A DNA stretch of 64,000 nucleotides, from the NCBI RefSeq assembly GCF_027474405.1, contig NZ_CP114871.1, forward strand, positions 1,869,001 to 1,933,000, written 5' to 3'. Each line of letters opens with the position of its first letter. Positions within the stretch are counted from its first letter, which is position 1. Of this stretch, positions 8,843 to 17,230 are shown one piece after another. The stretch comes from Caulobacter sp. NIBR2454 (GTDB taxonomy: Bacteria > Pseudomonadota > Alphaproteobacteria > Caulobacterales > Caulobacteraceae). Both the position numbers and the translations under genes were made by a program. The notes beneath the pieces are model-generated. The model did no database searches. It was not told where the DNA came from and saw only the letters and a program-made list of their open reading frames with translations.

Positions 8843-10311
8843 TGATCGAGCAACTGGAACTCTTTGATGCGCAATCCCCCCTACCCGCGTTACCGCCTCT
8901 GGCCCGTCTCGTACGCTACTATGACGACTATGATCGGCAGCAGCGGCGCTTGGAGAATCTGGACAGCGATGTTTGGCGTATCCACGTCAATGGAGGGAGC
9001 TCGAGTTGGGACTATGCGCGCTTTCCAGAACCAGCACGCAGTGTTCTGAAGCGCGTATTCTCAGAGACATTAATCGCCCACTCGTCGACCTCTGCCATTG
9101 GTTTCTGGAGTGCATTGGCCGCCGCTGACAGTGGCCTCCTCAGCGAGAGCGTGAATAACGCGTTGCGTGAATCACCAGTGCAGTTTCGATTCTGGTGGAC
9201 CGCCCATGCACGAGGTCGCTTCAGTCGCAGCCAAGCTGTTGCATTCCGCCACGTGCTTCACTGGTTCTGCCGTTGGGAAATTGGGGAGTGGCACCAACCG
9301 GATCGAGATCTCGTCCGCGCCCTCCCCGGCCATGCATATGAAAAGTACATGTCGGTTGGCGATCGCTCGTCAATCGTGCCTCAGCAGGCCAAGTCGAAGA
9401 TAGTTTCCTACCTCGACGAAGCGAGTGCTGCTGCGAAAGCTGGGAAATGTTCCCCCGAAATGGCTCGTGATGCCGCAGTCTTGGCGATCGCGTATCAGCA
9501 TGGCCTTCGCCCGCGTCAGATCGCCATGCTGGAGGCGAGCGACGTACGGATCATCGACGCCCAGACCGTCCATATCCGACCCACGTTGATTAAGCAGCTC
9601 GGTGAGAACATTGGCCGGTCAATCAACCGCAAGATTCAACCTGAGTGGACAGCGCTATTCGTTCGCTGGGCGTCGCATCGAGCTGAAACCGTCAAATTCT
9701 TCGAGATTAGGCCAATCGCGGTTGGGCAGATTATCAAATCTATGACGGCGGAAATCTCCGGCACGCCCTACACCGCACGGGAACTTCGACACACTGGCGC
9801 CCAGCGGCTGGCTGACAATGGAGCATCTAGAGAGTCGGTCTCAGAATACCTCGGTCATACTGATACGACCTCCGCCAACATCTATTTCGAAAGCTCGCCC
9901 GCCCAAAACATGCTTGTAAATGCCGCCCTGGGAGAGTCGCCAACGTATCTGTCAGTTGCGGCCGCAGCGCGAGGCCAATTGATCACTGCTGCAGATCTCG
10001 CAGGCCGTCCAGCGGATCAACAGATTGCGGGGATGCCGCACGGCGTACCTATTGCCGGGATCGGGGCGTGCGCTGCAGGCCAATCGCTTTGCTCACGTAA
10101 TCCGGTTCTCGCCTGCTACACGTGCCACAAGTTTCTCCCCGTTTCGGAGGGCGCGGTCCACCGACAGGTCTTGTCCGACTTGAAGGATGTCGTCCGCGGA
10201 TTCGATCAGCCGGCCCGACTGGATCGCGTATCTCCAGCGATGATGCAGCTTAGATCGACTTTGGAAGCCATAAATGCCGTTCTGGGCGACATCGGTGAGA
10301 CGCATCAATGA
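8842..10311 (+). CDS. Tyrosine recombinase, second of trio (GitB-like)
   Basis: 489-aa tyrosine recombinase. Catalytic residues visible are Arg223 (HGLRPRQ), Arg316-His317 (RELRHTGAQRL), His339 (YLGHTD) and Tyr348 (ANIYFE). The first His of the usual HxxRH box is replaced by Arg313. The last 100 residues carry a Cys-rich segment (GACAAGQSLC, then ACYTCHKFL) likely to bind zinc, as in other recombinases of these trios. It overlaps the first gene by one base (ATG at 8842) and the third by four, so translation is coupled. Confidence 0.82.
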   Translation: MIEQLELFDAQSPLPALPPLARLVRYYDDYDRQQRRLENLDSDVWRIHVNGGSSSWDYARFPEPARSVLKRVFSETLIAHSSTSAIGFWSALAAADSGLLSESVNNALRESPVQFRFWWTAHARGRFSRSQAVAFRHVLHWFCRWEIGEWHQPDRDLVRALPGHAYEKYMSVGDRSSIVPQQAKSKIVSYLDEASAAAKAGKCSPEMARDAAVLAIAYQHGLRPRQIAMLEASDVRIIDAQTVHIRPTLIKQLGENIGRSINRKIQPEWTALFVRWASHRAETVKFFEIRPIAVGQIIKSMTAEISGTPYTARELRHTGAQRLADNGASRESVSEYLGHTDTTSANIYFESSPAQNMLVNAALGESPTYLSVAAAARGQLITAADLAGRPADQQIAGMPHGVPIAGIGACAAGQSLCSRNPVLACYTCHKFLPVSEGAVHRQVLSDLKDVVRGFDQPARLDRVSPAMMQLRSTLEAINAVLGDIGETHQ

Positions 10312-12626
10312 GCCGCGCCTTTGAACAGTTTGTCGCCGACGGACAGTCCCTGGCTGAAGGTCGCGGGCTTACCTGGAATGTGAGCTACGATCACGCGAGC
10401 GGCAGAATCTCCAAGGATGAGTGGTGGGACCTCTCCGCCGCCGCCGGCAGGGTCGAACGGCCACGAAAGATCATCTCATCCTTTGCGGCGCCGCCCCCTT
10501 CTCATGTGGCGGTTCAAACAGTGTTGAAAAGAAGCGTGCCTCACGTCATGGCCGCTTCATGGGTCGCTTTTTTCAAGTCGATCGCTATGCACGACCTATT
10601 CGTGAACGGTCGCACGCCCGGAAATTTCACAAGCAACGTCTCGGAATCCCTGCGAATATTGGCGATATGCGCCGGCGATACACCTCCCCCGCTCTTGACC
10701 GCCGACATCGTATCAGCTGCCTACAACGCCGCTCTTATCGCTACCCCATCAGGTAAACGTGCAAGCACGTTAAAGGCTCTTATAGCGACCTGGTTGGATG
10801 GAACGGGCATCGCCAGCCATCGACCGTTGGCGCAGTATTGCGAGCCGAATGCCCAAATTGCTAAAGCGCTGGAAGGTGAAGCTCGGCTCGTCACGACGCG
10901 TCGCCGTCAAGCAGATAGTAAGCGTCCAAATGCGCTGCGCAGTGAGCTAAGCCAGCAGCATTTCGCTGAAAAATTGCCTGACGAGGAGGCGCTCGCAGAG
11001 CTGCTGCGGATTGTGTTCAGCGCGGCCCCTGAAACGTTCACCGATCTGGTGCGCTTCCATCAGGCTCGATTGTTGATCGCAAGTGGCTTGCGCCTAGGGG
11101 AACTTGTTTCCCTTCCTCAGGATTGCCTTGTGGTTCAGGAGCCAGAGCCTACCCGTGCTGGGGTCTTCGGGCCCCAGGTTCCGCTAGTCATGCTCAAGCA
11201 CTATGCCGAAAAGCAAGGGGCAGCCGGACGGGGCGTTGAATGGGTCAATGCAGTCCAACATGTCCCCTCTCTGCTGGTACCAACGGTTGCGGGAAGCATA
11301 TCTGCTGTTCTCGATGCCACCGCCCCCTTACGAAACATGGTTGAAGCCCAGCGTCGAACGGGTTCTCTATTCCCAGACCTTGAACAAGATGCCCTCATAC
11401 CATGGACGGACGCCTATACACGCCTATCTGGCATGATGAGGGTATCTAAAGAAGAAATACCAGGCCGCCTAAGATCCGAATATCGAAAGAAATATGATCT
11501 TGCCGCTCTTGCTAGAATTAGACTTCATCAGCGGAAAGCAATAGAATTTGCTGGTGTAACAAATAGGGTAAGAGACTATTTCTGGGGTATTCAGGCAGAT
11601 ATTTGCAGCAATGGCCTTCTGCGTGACGCCTTGGGGTCAGGGGTCCCTCTGGTAAAGAATGAACGATTTGGGCAGCGAACACTATATGTTCGGGTAGGAG
11701 AAATGGAGGATTACGCACGAACACATCTTCCAACCAAGGTGCCCGATATGCGCCTTAGCCAGTCAACGCTTGGTGCGATTGGAATGGAGCATAAGCTTTT
11801 CCTGTACCCAGGCCGCGCCCTAGCTGAAGCAAAGCATGACTCTATTGTTGATATAGAGCGGTATTTTTCTGTTCAATCTGCATCACCAAAAGATTTGGAG
11901 CTTCAGCTCGGAGGAAAAGCCAAGGGCGGAAGATTGTTTCAGCGGTACGGCGAATCACCGAAAGCCATCGATTATGGCATCAACCCTCACTCGCTCAGAC
12001 ACCTTCAGAACACCGAGCTTTTTCGACTTGGGATTGCCGACACCATCATAACTAAGCGCTTTAATCGTCGAACTACGGCGCAAAGCTACGTTTATGACCA
12101 TCGGAGTCTGTCCGATCATCTGGAAGAAATGGAGCCTGAGAAGGCACGGATGGCCGACAAGGCATTGTCCCCCAATGCTCGAAAGGCGTTCGACCTGATG
12201 CGCGGGGGGAAAATTAGAGGCCCGGTCGTCAGTGCGTTCGAGCGTCTCCAGGCGGAGCAAGGAGATGAATCGGCCTTCGAATACCTTAACGCCGAGGCGG
12301 GAGCATTGCACTTTACCCCCTACGGATTCTGCTTAAACAGTTTTGCTGCCAGCCCGTGCGTCAAGCATCTGGAATGTTTTAACAAATGTAGCCACTTGGT
12401 TCGGTCGGATTCACCCGATGAGCAAAAGACTCTAGAGACCCTGAAGACGCGATACGAGGTGTATGTCCGAAGACTGCATGATCGACCGAGCAGAGCGCCG
12501 AACTTCCAGGCGCAGCTCGGGCACGCCGAGGAGCGTTTGGCAGGCCTGAAGGCGGCGCTCTCACAAGCGCCCGGCCAGTCCGTCTTCCCGGGTGGCGAGA
12601 GCCTGCATTCCTCATCCAAAGGATAG
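10308..12626 (+). CDS. Large tyrosine recombinase, third of trio (GitC/TnpB-like)
   Basis: 772-aa recombinase with an extended N-terminal half. The catalytic set is Arg262 (SGLRLGE), His561-x-x-Arg564-His565 (PHSLRH), a basic stretch ITKRFNRR and Tyr594 or Tyr596 (SYVYDH). A C-terminal cysteine cluster (GFCLNS, SPCVKH, ECFNKCSH) follows, typical of Tn554 TnpB-like proteins. ATG overlaps the preceding stop (ATGA). The middle of the gene (11400-11900) is markedly AT-rich compared with all neighbours, a sign of foreign origin. Confidence 0.82.
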   Translation: MSRAFEQFVADGQSLAEGRGLTWNVSYDHASGRISKDEWWDLSAAAGRVERPRKIISSFAAPPPSHVAVQTVLKRSVPHVMAASWVAFFKSIAMHDLFVNGRTPGNFTSNVSESLRILAICAGDTPPPLLTADIVSAAYNAALIATPSGKRASTLKALIATWLDGTGIASHRPLAQYCEPNAQIAKALEGEARLVTTRRRQADSKRPNALRSELSQQHFAEKLPDEEALAELLRIVFSAAPETFTDLVRFHQARLLIASGLRLGELVSLPQDCLVVQEPEPTRAGVFGPQVPLVMLKHYAEKQGAAGRGVEWVNAVQHVPSLLVPTVAGSISAVLDATAPLRNMVEAQRRTGSLFPDLEQDALIPWTDAYTRLSGMMRVSKEEIPGRLRSEYRKKYDLAALARIRLHQRKAIEFAGVTNRVRDYFWGIQADICSNGLLRDALGSGVPLVKNERFGQRTLYVRVGEMEDYARTHLPTKVPDMRLSQSTLGAIGMEHKLFLYPGRALAEAKHDSIVDIERYFSVQSASPKDLELQLGGKAKGGRLFQRYGESPKAIDYGINPHSLRHLQNTELFRLGIADTIITKRFNRRTTAQSYVYDHRSLSDHLEEMEPEKARMADKALSPNARKAFDLMRGGKIRGPVVSAFERLQAEQGDESAFEYLNAEAGALHFTPYGFCLNSFAASPCVKHLECFNKCSHLVRSDSPDEQKTLETLKTRYEVYVRRLHDRPSRAPNFQAQLGHAEERLAGLKAALSQAPGQSVFPGGESLHSSSKG

Positions 12627-12633
12627 TGCCTCC

Positions 12634-13095
12634 GTGCCAGATCTCCCTTCTTTGCAACAGCTGCTCAACGAAATGATCGAGCAGGACATTACCGTCACCT
12701 TCCGAAAGGTTGCGGAGCAGTCCGGTGGGCGCTTCCCACACGCGAGCACACTTACACGTAGCCCGGATCGACGGGCAGTTGTCGAAGCTGCTGTTGTCAG
12801 ACAAGCCGCAGCGAGAGCGGTAGCCAAGAAATTCGCCAAGAATTCACCCTCGCGACTCGCCGATCGACTAGCCGAGCTAGAAGCGGAGAACCTTCGACTC
12901 AGGCGTCAGCGCGATCTTCTTGCGGCAAGCCATCGCGCTGCGATTCTGGCGATCGGCAAAATCGGAGGAATGAAGGCATGGCGCGAGTACTTCCCTGAAT
13001 ATAGCGAAGCCATTTCAGGGCTGCAGGACCTAGGTGCACTTCCAGACGCACATGTCGCGGAGTTTCTAGCCGCGGCGAAAAGCGCCAGGAAATGA
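12634..13095 (+). CDS. TnpC/GitD-like coiled-coil DNA-binding protein
   Basis: About 153 aa. The N-terminal part reads as a winged-helix-like segment (VTFRKVAEQSGG) where the TnpC/DUF6262 family has its DNA-binding domain, and a coiled coil follows (ADRLAELEAENLRLRRQRDLL split by short gaps). Small proteins of this type close Tn554- and GIT-like recombinase operons and act as accessory or directionality factors. GTG at 12634 is used, but GTG at 12592, overlapping the recombinase gene and adding 14 residues, cannot be excluded. Assignment rests on position, size and the coiled coil. Confidence 0.65.
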   Translation: MPDLPSLQQLLNEMIEQDITVTFRKVAEQSGGRFPHASTLTRSPDRRAVVEAAVVRQAAARAVAKKFAKNSPSRLADRLAELEAENLRLRRQRDLLAASHRAAILAIGKIGGMKAWREYFPEYSEAISGLQDLGALPDAHVAEFLAAAKSARK

Positions 13096-13100
13096 AGAGA

Positions 13101-13337
13101 CTATCCCTGCGGCTGCGGCATCAAAAGACGCCACGGCTCGACCCCTAGACCGTGGGCAAGCGCCGCGATGCTGTCGATCGACAGGTTGCGTTCAGAGCGC
13201 TCGACGGACCCAATATAGGTACGGTGAAGGTCTGCGGCTGCGCCCAGTTCTTCCTGGCTAAACCCTCGTTCACGACGGATCGAGCGAACATTCGTCGCCA
13301 CAACCGTTCGAAGCTCTAGCCCCCGCCCCTCTGACAT
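13101..13337 (-). CDS. XRE-family HTH transcriptional regulator
   Basis: 78-aa Cro/C1-type repressor, one helix-turn-helix from about residue 11 to 68 (NVRSIRRERGFSQEELGAAA, then HRTYIGSVERSERNLS). It has no extra sensor domain. It faces a divergent two-gene operon starting at 13394, and the 56-base gap contains the palindrome at 13364-13383, so it probably represses both its own promoter and that operon. It is convergent with the recombinase operon, ending 5 bases from it. Confidence 0.85.
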   Translation of the reverse strand: MSEGRGLELRTVVATNVRSIRRERGFSQEELGAAADLHRTYIGSVERSERNLSIDSIAALAHGLGVEPWRLLMPQPQG

Positions 13338-13363
13338 GGGGCTGAACGTCGATGGATGATGAC

Positions 13364-13383
13364 TTTACGTCGACAGACGTTAA
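13364..13383. promoter_or_regulatory. Candidate operator of the XRE repressor
   Basis: TTTACGTC (13364-13371) and GACGTTAA (13376-13383) form an inverted repeat matching at 7 of 8 positions around GACA. It sits in the divergent promoter gap 11 bases before the ATG at 13394. Confidence 0.45.
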
Positions 13384-13393
13384 GTAGCATTTC

Positions 13394-14200
13394 ATGGCCC
13401 AGCCCGACGTTCTCGAATCCGACACCTCGCCAGTCTGGACGGTTTTGGTAGCCAATTCCGTTCGAGATGAATTGACTGCCTTGGCGCACAACGAAGGCAT
13501 CCCGCTGCCTCGGTACGTCGCGGGCTTGGTTTCAATGCGCGCAGCAGTCGAACTGATCGCGCCATCACCAACATGGTTGGCTATCCCAACCGACGTGTCC
13601 GCCGTCCAACTGGAGCCCTCGCCTGAACTAGCCGAACGCATTGAAGCGCTCTGCCAGTTATCCGGCCAACATCAAGACGTCGTGGTTAGCAATCTCGCCA
13701 GCGGAGGCCCTCCAATGCCGCCGCCCCAATTACCGCTAGGCTATTTGCGTACGGATCCTGGACGCGGGCGGGTTTTCGGAATGTATTTCGAGATCGCAGG
13801 ATTTCAGTACTCACTGATGCGCCATCTGGCGGGTGACGCATTTCGTAACAGCCAGGCGTTAGATGCTGCATTTCTGGCGTTGGCTTCGCAGGCCGCGAGC
13901 ACGGGGAAATTCATGAACGAGTCGATCACCGACACTGCACGGCAGTTTGCTACAAAAGTCGTCATGATCGCCAATCGGCGGAGCGTTTCCCCTAGAGACA
14001 TAGCGGTGGCGGGTCGAACCAAGACAACGACCGCGCACCACGGCTCAGCGGAGAAAGGGGATATAGAAAGGCACCAGGACAGCGCTCCCAGAAAAGGCGA
14101 TCCGAAGTCTGCGCACCAACCGCGCGGAGGTGATCCTTTTGCAGCCTTCAGCGAATGGGATGAGGACATCGACACCAAGGCCTACGGGAAGCTGGAATGA
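13394..14200 (+). CDS. Hypothetical accessory protein (possible toxin partner)
   Basis: 268 aa of unknown function. The N-terminal half is mostly helical with a Pro-rich break (PPMPPPQLPL, about 110-119), a helical middle (HLAGDAFRNSQALDAAFLAL) and a low-complexity charged tail (about 205-250) rich in Lys, His and Asp ending in an acidic stretch. No motif I can name. Its stop overlaps the start of the antidote-like gene by four bases (ATGA), and an XRE repressor gene faces it. This layout resembles toxin-antitoxin or phage-response operons, but nothing in the protein itself shows toxicity. Confidence 0.55.
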   Translation: MAQPDVLESDTSPVWTVLVANSVRDELTALAHNEGIPLPRYVAGLVSMRAAVELIAPSPTWLAIPTDVSAVQLEPSPELAERIEALCQLSGQHQDVVVSNLASGGPPMPPPQLPLGYLRTDPGRGRVFGMYFEIAGFQYSLMRHLAGDAFRNSQALDAAFLALASQAASTGKFMNESITDTARQFATKVVMIANRRSVSPRDIAVAGRTKTTTAHHGSAEKGDIERHQDSAPRKGDPKSAHQPRGGDPFAAFSEWDEDIDTKAYGKLE

Positions 14201-14478
14201 CGCCGGTTCAAGGCGCCAGCCTTCACATGGCCGCACGCATGAACGCGGCGCTCGCCTCTGAAGGCCCGAGGGCCGCACTGCGATGCTTCATGGAGGACTT
14301 GGAAGAGTTCGAGCTCCTGGAAGCTGTAGCGAAAGCTACAGGGCTGACGCCGTTGAGGGTTGTGAGTCTCCTCTCCAGCAAGCGAAGTCCACCATTCGCG
14401 ACGGTTGTTGCTTTATGGAAGGCCGCTGGCCTTCGATTCACTGTCGAAGTCGCCCCAACAGGTGGCGGCAGGGCCTAG
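14197..14478 (+). CDS. HTH antidote-like DNA-binding protein
   Basis: 93 aa resembling the putative addiction-module antidote (HigA-2-like) family. The core LLEAVAKATGLTPLRVVSLL then PPFATVVALWKAAGL follows the vAkatGLsr...f.tv..lLkalGL pattern of those helix-turn-helix proteins. It is translationally coupled to the upstream 268-aa gene. The last base lies at the cut end of a LysR gene on the other strand, with the two stop regions overlapping by four bases. A regulator role is likely; the cognate toxin would be the coupled gene or absent. Confidence 0.6.
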   Translation: MTPVQGASLHMAARMNAALASEGPRAALRCFMEDLEEFELLEAVAKATGLTPLRVVSLLSSKRSPPFATVVALWKAAGLRFTVEVAPTGGGRA

Positions 14479-14961
14479 CTGCGGTTACGGACCGCGATCA
14501 TGTCCTTCTCGACGCTTTCGCCGAGCCGGACGCCGGCGTCGTAACCCTCCTCGACGATGTTGCGGAAGCTGCTGTCCAGCAGCAGTTCGACGCTGATGTC
14601 CGGATAGGCCTGGAGCGCGGGCTTCAGCTTGGGCCAGACCACGGTCTGCAGGGCGTGGTCGGACAGGGTTAGCCGGATCGAACCGGACGGCTTGTCGCGG
14701 AACGCCGTCAGGGCGGCGATCTCTTCCTCGATCTCGGTCATGCGCGGGGCGATGGTCTGCAGCAGCCGCTCGCCCGCGACGGTCGTGGCGACGTTGTGTG
14801 GTCCGCATCAGCAGGCGAATGCCCATCCGGGCTTCAAGCTGCTTGATCGCATGACTGAGCGTCGACTGCGCCACGCCGAGCCGCGCCGCCGCCTTGGTAA
14901 AGCTGCGCTCCTCGGCGACCGCCTGGAACCAGGTCAGTTGATTGAAGTCGGTCCGTTCCAC
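14475..14961 (-). pseudogene. LysR-family regulator, frameshifted and truncated
   Basis: The N-terminal helix-turn-helix is intact from ATG 14961 (LTWFQAVAEERSFTKAAARL, then STLSHAIKQLEARMGIRLL). After RTT at about 14803 the frame shifts: the expected continuation NVATTVAGERLLQTIAPRM is present one frame away, consistent with a two-base loss. In that frame the effector domain continues (SGSIRLTLSDHALQ, PDISVELLLD) only to EKDMIAVRNRS and stops at 14475. About 130 residues of the usual 300 are missing. The gene therefore carries two independent lesions. It lies divergent to an MFS exporter it presumably once regulated. Confidence 0.85.
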
Positions 14962-15005
14962 GGGCGGTCTCCTCCTCGGCGCTGCGTCAGACTATTCGTT
15001 CATAT

Positions 15006-15038
15006 CGATTAGTTCATGCCGATTAGGGCGACTAATCG
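15006..15038. promoter_or_regulatory. Candidate LysR operator with CGATTAG repeats
   Basis: CGATTAG occurs at 15006-15012 and 15020-15026, and its inverse CTAATCG at 15032-15038, spaced by 7 and 5 bases. The array lies in the divergent LysR-MFS promoter gap, where LysR regulators bind interrupted dyads. Confidence 0.45.
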
Positions 15039-15068
15039 CTTTGTGCGTTCGCCGATAGAAGTTCGGCC

Positions 15069-16259
15069 ATGATCGAAGTCGCCCTCACTACCGATACGAC
15101 CGTCAAGCCCGCCGCCGCCTGGGGCGCGGTCCTGTCTATGGCCCTGTGCGTGGCGATGCTGATCGCCTCGGAATTCATGCCAGTCAGCCTGCTGACGCCG
15201 ATGGCCGAAGGCCTCGGCGCAACCCAGGGCCAGACCGGGCAGGCGATCTCGATCAGCGGCCTGTTCGCCGTCGTGGCTAGCCTGCTCATCACCACGGCGG
15301 CCGGACGGCTGAACCGCAAGTGGGTCCTAGTCGCCATGACCGCCCTGATGCTGCTGTCGCTGGTCCTGGTCGCGGCCGCGCCGAACTTTGCGGTGCTGAT
15401 GATCGGCCGCGCCTTGCTGGGCATCTGCATCGGCGGCTTCTGGGCCCTGGCCACAGCCGTCATCATGCGCCTGGTTCCCAAAGACGACGTGCCGCGCGCC
15501 CTGGCCCTGATGTACGGCGGCCAGGCCATAGCGGCGGCTTTCGCCGCCCCGGTCGGCAGCTATCTCGGCGACCTGTTCGGCTGGCGCGAGGTCTTCTGGG
15601 CCCTGACGCCCATCGTCGCCGTCAACCTGATCTGGCACGTGGTGGCCCTGCCCTCCCTGCCTGCGGGCCAGAGGCAGGACGTCCGGACCATGTTCAGCCT
15701 GCTGAAGCGCCCGTATTTCCTGATCGGCCTCATCGCCTCGATGCTGTCCTGGGGTTCGGCCTTCACCATGTTCACCTATCTGCGCCCCTTCCTGGAGCGG
15801 GTGACGGGGGCGAACGTGACGGTGCTGTCGGTCCTGCTGCTGGTGCTGGGCTGTGCGGGCTTCGTCGGCACCTGGGCCTCCGGCCGTTTCCTGAAAGGCG
15901 ATGTCGCCCGCCTTCTGCGGCTGCCGGCTCTGCTGATGGGCGGCTGCACGCTCGGACTTCTGTTCCTGGGCGGATCACCGTTCGCGGCCGGCGTGCTGCT
16001 GGCGCTGTGGGGCGCGATGAATACCGCCATGTCGGTGATCTGGATGACCTGGATGTCCCAGAACGCCGACGATGCCCCGGAAGCCGCAGGCAGCCTGATG
16101 GTCGCGGCGGTCCAGGCCTCGATCCTGCTCGGCGCCGTCGCTGGCGGCTGGCTGCTGGACGGCTTTTCGATCCGGGCGACCTTCATCGGCAGCGCGGTCC
16201 TGGCCGGGGCGGCGCTGGTCCTGATCGGCAACGGCCGCCGGCTGCTGAAACCCCAATGA
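15069..16259 (+). CDS. MFS transporter, DHA1 drug/sugar efflux type
   Basis: 396-aa inner-membrane exporter with twelve predicted helices, of the AraJ/NepI-like drug:H+ antiporter-1 group. The loop between helices 2 and 3 (AGRLNRKWVL) corresponds to the MFS motif A position, and GRALLGICIGGFWALA in helices 4-5 matches the DHA1 pattern. Full length, no lesion seen. It is followed by the hydrolase gene with a 23-base gap and preceded by a divergent broken LysR gene, so its regulation may now be lost. Substrate unknown. Confidence 0.87.
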   Translation: MIEVALTTDTTVKPAAAWGAVLSMALCVAMLIASEFMPVSLLTPMAEGLGATQGQTGQAISISGLFAVVASLLITTAAGRLNRKWVLVAMTALMLLSLVLVAAAPNFAVLMIGRALLGICIGGFWALATAVIMRLVPKDDVPRALALMYGGQAIAAAFAAPVGSYLGDLFGWREVFWALTPIVAVNLIWHVVALPSLPAGQRQDVRTMFSLLKRPYFLIGLIASMLSWGSAFTMFTYLRPFLERVTGANVTVLSVLLLVLGCAGFVGTWASGRFLKGDVARLLRLPALLMGGCTLGLLFLGGSPFAAGVLLALWGAMNTAMSVIWMTWMSQNADDAPEAAGSLMVAAVQASILLGAVAGGWLLDGFSIRATFIGSAVLAGAALVLIGNGRRLLKPQ

Positions 16260-16282
16260 CCGACATGAACGAGGAGATAGCC

Positions 16283-17230
16283 ATGACCACCTCAGACACG
16301 AGCCGCCGCAACCTTATGAAACTGACCAGCGCCGGCGTGGTCGCCGCAGCCGCCGGGTCGCTCTTCAACACGTCCAATGCAAAGGCGCAGACCATGCCGA
16401 ATGACTGGGACAAGCTTTTCCCCAAAAGCGAAAACGTCGACCACCAGAAGGTCACGTTCAGGAACCGCTACGGCCTCACACTTTCGGGCGACCTCTATCT
16501 GCCCAAGTCCCGCAGCGATCGGCGCCTGGCCGCGCTGGTCGTCGGCGGGCCGTTCGGCGCGGTGAAGGAACAGTCGTCGGGCCTCTATGCCCAGACCATG
16601 GCGGAGCGCGGCTTCGCGACCCTGGCCTTCGATCCGTCCTTCACGGGGGAAAGCGGCGGAGAGCCGCGCAACGTCGCCTCGCCTGACATCAACACCGAGG
16701 ATTTCAGCGCGGCGGTCGACTTCCTGGGCCTACATCCGTCCGTCGACCGCGAGCGCATCGGCGTCATCGGCATCTGCGGCTGGGGCGGCATGGCCCTGAA
16801 CGCCGTCGCCGTGGACAAGCGCGTCAAGGCCGTCGTCGCCAGCACCATGTATGACATGACCCGTGTCATGTCCCGGGGCTACAACGACAGCGTCACGCTG
16901 GAGCAGCGCACGCAGACGCTGGAGCAATTGAGCCGGCAGCGGTGGGAAGACGCAGCGGCTGCAACCCCGGCCTACCAGCTGCCCTATAATGTGCTGCAAG
17001 GCGGCGAGCCGCAGTTCATGGTGGGCGACAGCTACCTTCGACGTCTTCTCGTCGTCGGGGCGACAGCCGTCCTCCGAATGGCCCGGCAGCAAAGACGCGA
17101 GGGCTGGGTTGGCAATCTCCTCGAACGCAAGAAGCCGAAGGTCGCTGCCGTGGCCTTGGCCAACAAGACGGCCCGCATCGCCTGGACCCTGATGGCGCGA
17201 CAGGAGGACTACAAGCCCACGGCGGCCTAG
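16283..17230 (+). CDS. Alpha/beta hydrolase fused to IS110 transposase C-terminus
   Basis: 315-aa chimera. Residues 1-246 are a Tat-exported alpha/beta hydrolase of the YcjY/dienelactone type: SRRNLMK signal (7-13), oxyanion region VVGGPFGAVKEQ, acid-lined FDPSFTGESGGEPR and a GICGWGG elbow with Cys165. From about residue 247 the sequence becomes MVGDSYLRRLLVVGATAVLR and then VAAVALANKTARIAW, the characteristic C-terminus of IS110-family transposases. The hydrolase lid, catalytic Asp and His regions that should follow are missing, so enzyme activity is doubtful. ATG at 16283 is chosen because GAGGAG lies 6 bases upstream. Junction near 17018. Confidence 0.85.
   Translation: MTTSDTSRRNLMKLTSAGVVAAAAGSLFNTSNAKAQTMPNDWDKLFPKSENVDHQKVTFRNRYGLTLSGDLYLPKSRSDRRLAALVVGGPFGAVKEQSSGLYAQTMAERGFATLAFDPSFTGESGGEPRNVASPDINTEDFSAAVDFLGLHPSVDRERIGVIGICGWGGMALNAVAVDKRVKAVVASTMYDMTRVMSRGYNDSVTLEQRTQTLEQLSRQRWEDAAAATPAYQLPYNVLQGGEPQFMVGDSYLRRLLVVGATAVLRMARQQRREGWVGNLLERKKPKVAAVALANKTARIAWTLMARQEDYKPTAA

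Larger units (their letters stand above)
7490..14484 (+). mobile_element. Tyrosine-recombinase trio element (GIT/Tn554-like)
   Basis: Three overlapping tyrosine recombinase genes followed by a small DNA-binding coiled-coil gene match the gene order of Tn554 (tnpA, tnpB, tnpC) and of GIT genomic islands (gitABCD). The block has lower GC and different codon use from the flanks, most clearly around 11400-11900. The left limit is placed after the terminator at 7404-7443, and the right limit at the point where a LysR gene is cut (about 14484). No target duplication was found, and the true element may extend rightwards to about 28 kb with the stress and defence genes as cargo. Boundaries are approximate. 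Confidence 0.55.

Noticed and set aside
15320..16282. Upstream extension of the hydrolase frame through the MFS gene
   Set aside because: It is an out-of-frame reading of the transporter; the hydrolase starts at 16283 with its own ribosome binding site and Tat signal.
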